From Cyanobacteria bacterium K_DeepCast_35m_m2_023 (lineage in GTDB: Bacteria; Cyanobacteriota; Cyanobacteriia; PCC-6307; Cyanobiaceae), in assembly GCA_016882345.1 (NCBI GenBank), contig VGQR01000157.1, positions 1 to 5,387 on the forward strand: 5,387 bases of DNA, written 5' to 3'. Under the pieces are notes generated by a model. That model saw nothing but the letters and a program-made list of their open reading frames with translations, ran no database searches and had not been told where the DNA came from. Below are positions 1-5,387 of this stretch, one piece after another (positions within the stretch are counted from its first letter, which is position 1; each line of letters starts with the position of its first letter). A program made the translations under genes and the position numbers.

Positions 1-71
1 GCGGTCTCAGGAGTGTCTTGGGCCGGAGCCTCTGGCTCCGCAGGGGCCCGGTTGAACCAGTCGTAAACCAT
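1..71 (-). CDS. ftsY: FtsY, signal recognition particle receptor (N-terminal fragment)
   Basis: The first 23 codons of a leftward gene are present and the rest lies outside the window. The ATG is at 71-69, and translation gives MVYDWFNRAPAEPEAPA followed by QDTPET. The short aromatic/basic start (VYDWFNR) followed by a Pro/Glu/Ala-rich acidic stretch is the usual beginning of cyanobacterial FtsY, whose acidic A region precedes the NG GTPase domain. FtsY is the membrane receptor that docks ribosome-SRP complexes at the membrane for co-translational insertion. The start lies 17 bases beyond the nusB stop, so co-transcription with nusB and DUF502 is likely. No strong Shine-Dalgarno is visible. 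The family call rests on a short N-terminus plus remembered gene order, and the catalytic GTPase motifs cannot be seen here. Confidence 0.72.
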   Translation of the reverse strand, partial: MVYDWFNRAPAEPEAPAQDTPET

Positions 72-88
72 GGGATGCCGAGGTTCGC

Positions 89-775
89 TCAGGAGCTGGT
101 GGAGGCGTTGGTGAGCCGACGCAGCACGCCATGAATCATGCGGCGACCCTGCTCATCGCTGTAGCGATGAGCCAGTTCGACGGCCTCGTTGCAGGCGACG
201 GCCGGTGGGGTGCCGAACGCCTGCAGATCGACGGCGGCCAAACGCAGGATGTCGCGGTCGATGCGGGGGAGACGCATCAACCGCCAGCCTTCCATCACCC
301 GATCGAGGCTGTGGTCGATCTGTTCGCGATTGCTGAGCACCGCCTTGGCGCGGGCAATGGCATCGCGGCGGACCTCGGTCTGATCAGCCAACAACAGCAC
401 CCGGGGAAGCTCGAGCGCCGCCGACAAACGGTTGAGAGCCTGCTCAGCCGCGGTCAGACCATCCTTGAGATGTTGGCGTACGCGGGGCAGTTGCACAGCC
501 TGCTGCTGGACGTTCAGCTGCGACTCGCCCTCGCCAGCGTCTTGGAGCTCGCTGTCGAGCAGATGCTGCTCGGCGGCCTGCAGATCCTCGGCCGAACGAT
601 CGAGAGCCTCGCGAACATGCTGGTGCAACCCGGCCAGGGCCTGATGCAACAGATCGGTGAAGGAGCGATCAGACAGCTCAGTAGAGCCGTCGCGTGCGAC
701 CGAAGCCTGGCCGCGATCACTGATCTGACCCAGCATCAACAGGGCCAGTTCTCGAGCAATGGTTCGACTTTGCAT
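89..775 (-). CDS. nusB: NusB, transcription antitermination factor (long cyanobacterial form)
   Basis: This 228-residue protein starts at an ATG (775-773) and ends at TGA (91-89). NusB pairs with NusE (ribosomal protein S10) on boxA RNA and supports antitermination and rRNA synthesis in the cytoplasm. Helix 1 is visible as ARELALLMLGQIS (residues 7-19). The diagnostic C-terminal half includes RIDRDILRLA (171-180), ACNEAVELAHRYS (194-206) and MIHGVLRRL (213-221), matching the E. coli pattern of LRIALYEL, AINEAIELA and FVNGVL. The protein is much longer than the roughly 140-residue E. coli NusB. The extra length is a Gln/Leu/Glu-rich, helix-prone stretch around residues 20-145. Its start lies 8 bases past the DUF502 stop with no clear ribosome site, which suggests translational coupling. 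The family assignment is secure; the role of the insertion is unknown. Confidence 0.93.
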   Translation of the reverse strand: MQSRTIARELALLMLGQISDRGQASVARDGSTELSDRSFTDLLHQALAGLHQHVREALDRSAEDLQAAEQHLLDSELQDAGEGESQLNVQQQAVQLPRVRQHLKDGLTAAEQALNRLSAALELPRVLLLADQTEVRRDAIARAKAVLSNREQIDHSLDRVMEGWRLMRLPRIDRDILRLAAVDLQAFGTPPAVACNEAVELAHRYSDEQGRRMIHGVLRRLTNASTSS

Positions 776-783
776 CAGGACAG

Positions 784-1506
784 CTAAGGGGCCCGCAACT
801 GGGCCAGAAGACTGGAAAAACTGCGTGTGGAGGTCTGTGCACGCTCGTCATCAGGACTGACGATGCCGGCCGAAATGATGGTGCGGAACGCATCCTCGAC
901 GGAGAGGCTGACATCACGCACCGACCGCTCGGGCACCACGGCATACCAACCGGTCGTGGGATTGGGGGCTGTAGGGATGAACACGCTCAGCATGGTCTCT
1001 TTGAAATCGGCCTGCAACGAGCTGCCCAGCACCCCTGTGACAAAGCCAAGGGCATAGAGGCCTTCGCGGGGGTACTCGACCAGGACAACACGACGAAAGC
1101 GGGTGGCATTGCCGCCCAAAAAGGTCTCGAGCAGTTGCTTGAGCGTCTTGTACACCGACCCCGCCAGGGGGATGCGGAGCAGGGTGCCCTCGCCGAACTC
1201 GAGCAGCCAACGCCCAACGATGTTGCGAGCCATCAGGCCGATCAGCAGGATCGCCAGCAACGGCACCAACAAGCCCAGACCAAGGTTGATCAGCTCCTGC
1301 AACACCGGATTGAGGGTGTTGAAGGGATTGAACTGCTTGGGGATCGAGGTCAGAAACGCAAGCACGAAGCGGCTGACCGTGGTCGCCAGCCAGATCGTGG
1401 TCGCCAGAGGGATGACCACCAGCAACCCGGCGATCAGGTCGTTCTTGAGATCCTGCTGGAGCCTGTTGCCCAGCGGTTCATCTGGCTTGGGACTGGATGG
1501 CACCAC
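784..1506 (-). CDS. DUF502 (COV-like) integral membrane protein
   Basis: This 240-residue protein begins at GTG (1506-1504) and ends at TAG. The start is supported by AGGGG at 1518-1514, 7 bases upstream, and by the lack of any start codon between it and an upstream in-frame stop at 1548-1546. A short polar N-terminus is followed by hydrophobic segments at about residues 24-45 (LIAGLLVVIPLATTIWL) and 75-93 (LGLGLLVPLLAILLIGLMA). The soluble C-terminal part carries the family signatures RIPLAGSVYKTLKQ (111-124), VEYPREGLYALGFVTG (143-158) and FIPTAPNPTTGWYAVVP (176-192). DUF502 is widespread in cyanobacteria and proteobacteria and includes the plant COV1/LCV proteins, which are linked to vascular patterning and the secretory pathway. 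The biochemical activity is not established. It is the first gene of a tight run with nusB and ftsY. Confidence 0.92.
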   Translation of the reverse strand: MVPSSPKPDEPLGNRLQQDLKNDLIAGLLVVIPLATTIWLATTVSRFVLAFLTSIPKQFNPFNTLNPVLQELINLGLGLLVPLLAILLIGLMARNIVGRWLLEFGEGTLLRIPLAGSVYKTLKQLLETFLGGNATRFRRVVLVEYPREGLYALGFVTGVLGSSLQADFKETMLSVFIPTAPNPTTGWYAVVPERSVRDVSLSVEDAFRTIISAGIVSPDDERAQTSTRSFSSLLAQLRAP

Positions 1507-1513
1507 CGATTTA

Positions 1514-1518
1514 CCCCT
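1514..1518 (-). promoter_or_regulatory. Shine-Dalgarno of the DUF502 gene
   Basis: The minus strand reads AGGGG, then seven bases, then GTG GTG. The spacing fits a ribosome binding site and supports the GTG at 1506 as start of the DUF502 protein. It is one of the few convincing ribosome sites in the window. Confidence 0.5.
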
Positions 1519-1524
1519 GAGCGG

Positions 1525-1569
1525 GCCAATTGACCAAATGGCAACTTAGCCAGCCGTAGGGGTTGCCAA
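1525..1569 (-). promoter_or_regulatory. Possible promoter and dyad upstream of DUF502-nusB-ftsY
   Basis: This lies in the 89-base gap (1507-1595) between the membrane protein gene and DUF502. On the minus strand TTGGCA (1569-1564) resembles a -35 box and TAAGTT (1548-1543) fits the loose cyanobacterial TANNNT -10 pattern. The 15-base spacer is shorter than ideal. Directly downstream is the dyad GCCAATTGACCAAATGGC (1525-1542, plus-strand reading), in which 7 of 9 base pairs are symmetric. It could be an operator or a small 5' leader hairpin. Both readings are inferences from a short sequence, and the gene could instead be read through from the upstream gene. Confidence 0.25.
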
Positions 1570-1580
1570 ACCGGAACAGT

Positions 1581-1595
1581 CGGTCCGGAAGACCG
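1581..1595 (-). other. Small stem-loop directly after the membrane protein stop codon
   Basis: The minus strand reads CGGTC TTCCG GACCG immediately after the TGA at 1598-1596, giving a 5-base-pair stem with a 5-base loop. A competing pairing, CCGGA (1588-1584) with TCCGG (1575-1571), uses overlapping bases. There is no U-tract, so a standard intrinsic terminator is not supported. It might modestly reduce read-through or stabilise a 3' end, but it could also be chance in GC-rich DNA. Confidence 0.2.
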
Positions 1596-2249
1596 TCACA
1601 GCAGAGCGGCAAGGGCCAGAAACACAAACGCCACCAACAGGACGACGGCACTGGCGGTGCCGCCGATGCGACGCTGATTGACGCTGATGTCACGGGCTTT
1701 CTGCTGTTGGTCCAGTTGATCCTGGGCGCGCTGGACCTGGCGGGACATGAGCTGTTTAACCAGGTCGCGCTTCTGCTGGGGAGTGGCCTTGGCGGGAAGC
1801 TGACCGGCCTGCTCGGCCTGTGCAACCAACTGATCGAGGGCCTCGGGTGTGGCTGCCGCCATCTGAGAACGCATCATCGCGAGCTGGCCCTTGCCAGCCT
1901 GCAGTTGCTGGTCGGCCTGCTCCGACATGGCGCGATCACCGCTGATCGACACGGGAATCGCGATCAGCATGCCGAGGGCCAACACGATGCTGAGCACGGC
2001 GCTGGTGATTCGCAGGGGGGTGCGACCCTGTTGCCCTTCGAGCCGGGCGCCGATGAGCATCAGCACCAGCCCCACCAGGGGCATGGGGGCCTGGCTGACG
2101 AGAATCTGAACGAAGAGCTGCCGGAAACTCTCTTCAGCCCAGTTCCAGCCGCTGAACAACACCAGCAGCTGCAGAGCGAGCAGCACCACCAGGGTGATGC
2201 CGATCCAGCGCAACACAGGGGCCAGGCGACCGGTGGGAACAGAACTCAC
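1596..2249 (-). CDS. Four-helix membrane protein, possibly HpsJ-like
   Basis: With GTG at 2249-2247 as start the protein has 217 residues. I prefer this to an upstream ATG at 2318, because the extra 23 residues look like random GC-rich translation and would overlap the queG start. The mature sequence would begin VSSVPTGRLAPVLRW. Hydrophobic segments lie at about residues 14-34, 54-70, 81-102 and 198-216. Between the third and fourth is a Gln/Ala/Lys-rich, helix-prone soluble stretch (about 105-190), probably coiled coil. The motif MLIGARLEGQQGRTPLR (64-80) follows helix 2. The overall pattern resembles proteins annotated as HpsJ family in picocyanobacteria; HpsJ is associated with polysaccharide secretion in filamentous species. 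I am sure it is a membrane protein gene, but not of the family name or any function. Confidence 0.8.
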   Translation of the reverse strand: MSSVPTGRLAPVLRWIGITLVVLLALQLLVLFSGWNWAEESFRQLFVQILVSQAPMPLVGLVLMLIGARLEGQQGRTPLRITSAVLSIVLALGMLIAIPVSISGDRAMSEQADQQLQAGKGQLAMMRSQMAAATPEALDQLVAQAEQAGQLPAKATPQQKRDLVKQLMSRQVQRAQDQLDQQQKARDISVNQRRIGGTASAVVLLVAFVFLALAALL

Positions 2250-2292
2250 GGGATTTCCGCTGCAGACTTGCGGGGATGGGCGCACTGTACGG
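2250..2292. promoter_or_regulatory. Divergent intergenic region with imperfect dyad
   Basis: This 43-base gap separates two GTG starts pointing away from each other, so promoters for both directions must lie in it or within the neighbouring coding ends. I see no convincing -35/-10 pair in either direction. It contains an inverted repeat at 2253-2277, ATTTCCGC and GCGGGGAT around a 9-base centre. Six of 8 positions pair as DNA, and all 8 pair in RNA if G-U pairs are allowed. It could be an operator shared by both genes or a leader hairpin. Confidence 0.3.
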
Positions 2293-3249
2293 GTGGGAAG
2301 CCGAACCGCCAGGGCCACTGCAACCGACCCTCACCAGCTCGCCAGCGCCCTCAAGGATGCGGCCAGGCACCAGGGTTTTGACCCTGTTGGCATCGCGGCG
2401 ATCCCCGGCAGCCCGCGCCTGACCCTGCGCACGGCTGCCCTGGAGAGCTGGCTCGCGGCTGGACATCAGGGCCAGATGGGCTGGATGGCCGATCCCCGCC
2501 GCCGGCAACTGGAGACCCTGCTGCCAGGGGTGCGCAGCGTGCTGGCGGTGGGCCTTGGTTATTACGTCGATCAGCAGCGGGCCCCGGGGTCCCTGGCGGT
2601 CGCGCGCTATGGCTGGGGCCGCGACTACCACCGACTGATCGACCAGCGCCTGCGCCGGCTGGGGCGCTGGCTGGAAACACAGCGCCCTGGGGTGCAGTGG
2701 CGCGCCTGCGTCGACAGCACCCCCATGCTCGACAAGGCCTGGGCCGAAGAAGCCGGACTGGGCTGGATCGGCAAGCACAGCAACCTGATCAACCGCCGCC
2801 AGGGGTCGTGGTTGCTCCTGGGCCACCTGCTGCTGGACCTGGAGCTGCCGACCGACGCGCCAGCCGAGCCGCTGTGCGGTCGCTGTACGGCCTGCATCGA
2901 CGCCTGTCCGACCGACGCCATCGTCGAACCGTTTGTGGTCGACAGCCGCCGTTGCATCGCCTACCACACGATCGAAAATCGCGACGCCACCCTGCCGGCA
3001 GCGGTGCGCACGGCCATGGCCCCGTGGGTGGCCGGCTGTGACATCTGCCAGGAGGTCTGCCCCTGGAACCGGCAACCGCTGCCCAGCAGCGATGACCCAG
3101 ACCTGCAGCCGCGCCCCTGGTTGCTCAACCTGCAGGCGGACGAAGCGTTGCAGTGGAGTGAGGAAACCTGGTATCAGAACCTGCGCGCCTCGGCCCTGCG
3201 CCGCATCAAACCCGAGCAGTGGCGCCGCAACATTCGCTCCCTAGGCTGA
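2293..3249 (+). CDS. queG: QueG, epoxyqueuosine reductase
   Basis: With GTG at 2293 the product has 318 residues. The frame is open further upstream to an ATG at 2194, but that start would lie inside the divergent gene, and no start codon follows 2293 before the conserved domain. QueG carries out the last step of queuosine synthesis, reducing epoxyqueuosine in tRNA with a cobalamin cofactor and two [4Fe-4S] clusters. Visible signatures are CVDSTPMLDKAWAEEAGLGW (from C139), whose Asp141 matches the proposed acid catalyst, and the following IGKHSNLIN. The ferredoxin-like motif has C195, C198, C201 and C205, then C221 (RRCIAYHTIENR), C249, C252 and C256 (CDICQEVCPWN). All eight cluster ligands are present. 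The C-terminus ends soon after ALRRIKPEQWRRN, so the HEAT-like extension of some homologues is absent. It is followed after 19 bases by the TPR gene. The start is the weak point. Confidence 0.93.
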   Translation: MGSRTARATATDPHQLASALKDAARHQGFDPVGIAAIPGSPRLTLRTAALESWLAAGHQGQMGWMADPRRRQLETLLPGVRSVLAVGLGYYVDQQRAPGSLAVARYGWGRDYHRLIDQRLRRLGRWLETQRPGVQWRACVDSTPMLDKAWAEEAGLGWIGKHSNLINRRQGSWLLLGHLLLDLELPTDAPAEPLCGRCTACIDACPTDAIVEPFVVDSRRCIAYHTIENRDATLPAAVRTAMAPWVAGCDICQEVCPWNRQPLPSSDDPDLQPRPWLLNLQADEALQWSEETWYQNLRASALRRIKPEQWRRNIRSLG

Positions 3250-3268
3250 CCGGAACAGTCCAGAGGCC

Positions 3269-4207
3269 ATGGCCCCCAGCGCCCGGCGCCGCCGATTCCG
3301 TGCCATCGCCCAGCAGTGGTTCACCCCGTTGCTGAGCGTGGGACTCATCACGGGCGTCAGCGTCCTGGCCCCTCTGCAGCCAGCCCGGGCCCTGGTGCCC
3401 TACGTCTACGTCCCCAACGAAAGCGAACTGGAAGGCGCGGGTCTGGGCATCGCCCAGGCGGCCGGACGGCTGCTGCGCCTTGGCCAGGCGACCGATGCGG
3501 CGCGACTGGCTGCGTTGACGGTGCAGCTGCTTCCCGACGATCCACGCGGCTGGGTGCTGTTGGCCGAAGCCCAGCTGCGCAGCAATCAAAACAAACAGGC
3601 GGGGGTCTCCCTGGCCCGTGCCAAGAACCTCGATCCGCGCAACGCCGGCATCTGGTTTGCCGAAGGATCCCTGGCCCTGCGCAACGGCAATCCCAAGGAG
3701 GCGGTGAGCCTGCTGCAGCAGGGAATCCGACTGGACAGCCGCAATGCCGCAGCGCACTTTGACCTGGGCAACGCCCAGCTGTTGCTGGGTAACTCCCAGG
3801 CTGCGGTCAAGGAATGGGACCAGGCGGCACGGTTGCGACAGGACTTCTGGGAAGCGATCAACAACCAGGGCTTGGTGCTGTTCGAACAGGGGGACACCAA
3901 CGCCGCCGTCACCCGCTGGCGGCGGGTGCTGGCAATCAAGCCGGACGCGGCAGAACCCAATCTGGCGCTGGCCGCAGGCCTGTTTAGCCAGGGGGTGCAA
4001 CACCACAGCGAAGCGATCAGCCTGGCCAGTCGGGCCCTGACTGCCGACCCCAATTACGTGCTCGAAAGCCACCAGCAAGAACAGCTCTGGGGACCCAAGC
4101 TCAGGGCCGCGACGCAGCAGTTGTTGTCGGTGCCCGAGTTGAAAGCGGTGGTGGAACGGGCCAACGCCAATGCCTCGCCCGAAGGACAGACCGAAGAAGA
4201 TCTGTAG
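3269..4207 (+). CDS. TPR-repeat protein with N-terminal export signal
   Basis: This 312-residue protein starts at ATG 3269, the only start available after an in-frame stop at 3242. AGAGG lies just two bases before the ATG, closer than usual. The N-terminus is strongly basic (ARRRRFR, residues 5-11), followed by a hydrophobic core at about 18-36 and an ARA site (39-41), so cleavage before LVPYVYVP is likely. The protein would then be in the thylakoid lumen or periplasm. About six tetratricopeptide repeats fill residues 57-262, for example RGWVLLAEAQLRSNQNKQAG, AGIWFAEGSLALRNGNPKEA, AAHFDLGNAQLLLGNSQAAV and WEAINNQGLVLFEQGDTNAA. The tail is acidic (EGQTEEDL). TPRs mediate protein binding; the partner is unknown. 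The gene sits between queG and gyrA and is probably co-transcribed with queG. Confidence 0.9.
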   Translation: MAPSARRRRFRAIAQQWFTPLLSVGLITGVSVLAPLQPARALVPYVYVPNESELEGAGLGIAQAAGRLLRLGQATDAARLAALTVQLLPDDPRGWVLLAEAQLRSNQNKQAGVSLARAKNLDPRNAGIWFAEGSLALRNGNPKEAVSLLQQGIRLDSRNAAAHFDLGNAQLLLGNSQAAVKEWDQAARLRQDFWEAINNQGLVLFEQGDTNAAVTRWRRVLAIKPDAAEPNLALAAGLFSQGVQHHSEAISLASRALTADPNYVLESHQQEQLWGPKLRAATQQLLSVPELKAVVERANANASPEGQTEEDL

Positions 4208-4228
4208 GCTGAGCGCCACCTTCAGCCT
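4206..4228 (+). other. Weak hairpin after the TPR gene stop
   Basis: AGGCTGA and TCAGCCT form a perfect 7-base-pair stem around a 9-base loop, overlapping the TPR stop codon and lying 17 bases before the gyrA ATG. No T-tract follows, so it is a poor candidate for an intrinsic terminator. It may be a 3' end or leader structure, or chance. Confidence 0.25.
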
Positions 4229-4245
4229 CACATCACAAGCACCGG

Positions 4246-5387
4246 ATGGCCGAGGAGCGTTCCGAAGATCCCCGCATTCAGCCGATCGCCCTGCATCAGG
4301 AGATGCAGCGCTCGTACCTCGAATACGCGATGAGCGTGATCGTCGGGCGCGCCCTGCCCGACGTGCGCGATGGCCTCAAACCGGTGCAGCGGCGCATTCT
4401 GTTCGCCATGCACGAGCTGGGGTTGACCCCTGATCGGCCCTACCGCAAATGCGCGCGTGTGGTGGGCGACGTGCTGGGCAAATACCACCCCCACGGCGAT
4501 CAGGCGGTCTATGACGCCCTGGTGCGCCTGGTGCAGACCTTTGCCAGCCGCAACCCGCTGCTGGACGGGCACGGCAACTTCGGCTCGGTCGACGACGACC
4601 CGCCGGCGGCCATGCGCTACACCGAAACCCGTCTGGCACCGATCGCCAACGAGGCGATGCTCGATGAGATCGGGGACGACACCGTCGATTTCGCCCCCAA
4701 CTTCGACGGCTCCCAGCAGGAGCCGACGGTGTTGCCGGCCCAGTTGCCGTTCCTGTTGCTCAACGGCTGCAGCGGCATTGCCGTTGGCATGGCCACAAGC
4801 ATCCCCCCCCACAACCTCGGCGAGGTGGTCGACGCCCTGGTGGCCCTGGTTCGCAAACCCGAACTCAGCGACGACAAGCTGCTGGAACTGGTGCCTGGCC
4901 CCGACTTTCCAACCGGTGGCGAAGTGCTGATCGGTAGCGGCCTGCGCGAAACCTATCTCAATGGCCGCGGCAGCATCCCGATGCGTGGGGTCGCCCACAT
5001 CGAAGAGGTGCAGCCCGGCAAGGGCCGCCACCGCCGCAGTGCGGTCGTAATCACCGAGCTGCCCTACCAGCTCAGCAAGGCGGGCTGGATCGAGAAACTG
5101 GCCGAACTCGTCAATGACGGAAAGATCGGTGGCATCGCTGACATCCGCGACGAGAGCGACCGCGATGGCATGCGGGTCGTGGTCGAGCTGCGTCGTGACG
5201 CCAATGCCGAAACGGTACTGGCCGACCTGCAAAGGCGCACCGCCCTGCAGAGCAACTTTGGCGCGATTTTGCTGGCGCTGGTCAACGGTCAACCGGTGCA
5301 ACTGACGCTGCGGCAACTGCTGCAGGAATTTCTTGACTACCGCGAGCTGACGCTGATCCGGCGCACGCGTCACGCGCTCAAGAAGTG
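4246..5387 (+). CDS. gyrA: DNA gyrase/topoisomerase IV subunit A (N-terminal part)
   Basis: The gene begins at ATG 4246 and runs off the window after 380 codons. Translation starts [20 protein letters not shown]. The subunit cuts and rejoins duplex DNA during supercoiling or decatenation, working with GyrB or ParE. The winged-helix region has [20 protein letters not shown] (24-43), [17 protein letters not shown] (44-60) and [15 protein letters not shown] (71-85). The active-site Tyr125 lies in [10 protein letters not shown] (121-130), preceded by Arg124. [18 protein letters not shown] and TELPYQ are further family blocks in the tower region. The position equivalent to E. coli Ser83 is Gln86, while Asp87 is conserved as Asp90. 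The C-terminal domain with the GyrA box is outside the window, so gyrA and parC cannot be separated; the symbol follows common cyanobacterial usage. Upstream spacing from the TPR gene is 38 bases, with no clear ribosome site. Confidence 0.93.
   Translation, partial: MAEERSEDPRIQPIALHQEMQRSYLEYAMSVIVGRALPDVRDGLKPVQRRILFAMHELGLTPDRPYRKCARVVGDVLGKYHPHGDQAVYDALVRLVQTFASRNPLLDGHGNFGSVDDDPPAAMRYTETRLAPIANEAMLDEIGDDTVDFAPNFDGSQQEPTVLPAQLPFLLLNGCSGIAVGMATSIPPHNLGEVVDALVALVRKPELSDDKLLELVPGPDFPTGGEVLIGSGLRETYLNGRGSIPMRGVAHIEEVQPGKGRHRRSAVVITELPYQLSKAGWIEKLAELVNDGKIGGIADIRDESDRDGMRVVVELRRDANAETVLADLQRRTALQSNFGAILLALVNGQPVQLTLRQLLQEFLDYRELTLIRRTRHALKK

Noticed and set aside
131..787. A 218-residue open frame on the plus strand
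   Set aside because: It lies antisense to nearly all of nusB and has no family features; nusB is well supported on the minus strand.
1103..1549. Plus-strand open frames of 132-148 residues across the DUF502 gene
   Set aside because: These are shadows of DUF502, which has strong family motifs and a ribosome site on the minus strand.
1563..2381. A 272-residue open frame on the plus strand
   Set aside because: Its translation is His/Gln/Gly-rich low-complexity sequence antisense to a membrane protein with four clear hydrophobic helices.
2134..3075. A 313-residue open frame on the minus strand
   Set aside because: It is antisense to queG, whose cysteine motifs and catalytic motif are intact on the plus strand.
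4206..4228. Intrinsic terminator between the TPR gene and gyrA
   Set aside because: A 7-base-pair stem exists, but no T-tract follows and the next gene starts 17 bases later, so termination is not supported; it is listed only as a weak hairpin.
3206..4231. A 341-residue open frame on the minus strand
   Set aside because: It mirrors the TPR gene and has no recognisable family; the plus strand has a signal peptide and regular TPR repeats.
4228..5373. A 381-residue open frame on the minus strand
   Set aside because: It is antisense to a clear GyrA/ParC coding sequence whose plus-strand frame carries all family motifs. The antisense translation is His/Gln/Val-rich with no recognisable domain, as expected for a shadow frame in GC-rich DNA.
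1..5387. HIP1 octamers (GCGATCGC), CRISPR repeats, tRNA genes and insertion sequences
   Set aside because: Reading through the window I found no GCGATCGC octamer, no regularly spaced repeats, no tRNA-like cloverleaf and no transposase or terminal inverted repeats.

Overview
This window looks like housekeeping chromosome from a GC-rich picocyanobacterium of the Synechococcus/Cyanobium type. The evidence is the set of protein families: a long NusB of cyanobacterial style, a DUF502 (COV-like) membrane protein, an export-signal TPR protein starting its mature part with LVPYVYVP, and a GyrA/ParC-type subunit. I also recall a similar gene order from marine Synechococcus and Prochlorococcus genomes, but I could not check this by search. 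Genes are closely packed and no gap exceeds about 90 bases. I see no mobile element, CRISPR array, tRNA or rRNA.

There are two divergent gene groups. The leftward group, read right to left, is a four-helix membrane protein of uncertain function (1596-2249, possibly HpsJ-like), then after an 89-base gap DUF502 (784-1506), nusB (89-775) and the first 23 codons of ftsY (71 down to 1, cut by the window edge). DUF502, nusB and ftsY are separated by only 8 and 17 bases, which points to one transcript. The rightward group is queG (start near 2293, end 3249), a signal-peptide TPR protein (3269-4207) and the N-terminal 380 codons of a type II topoisomerase A subunit (4246 to the window end). A 43-base gap between the two GTG starts at 2249 and 2293 separates the groups.

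The genes join several core processes: tRNA queuosine maturation (queG), antitermination and rRNA transcription (nusB), co-translational membrane targeting (ftsY), DNA supercoiling (gyrA), and three less understood envelope or lumen proteins. I did not find a convincing undescribed system. The most useful second looks are the DUF502/nusB/ftsY linkage, the large insertion in NusB, QueG's cobalamin dependence, Gln at the GyrA quinolone-resistance position, and small dyads in the two regulatory gaps. Many long open frames antisense to these genes are by-products of high GC.
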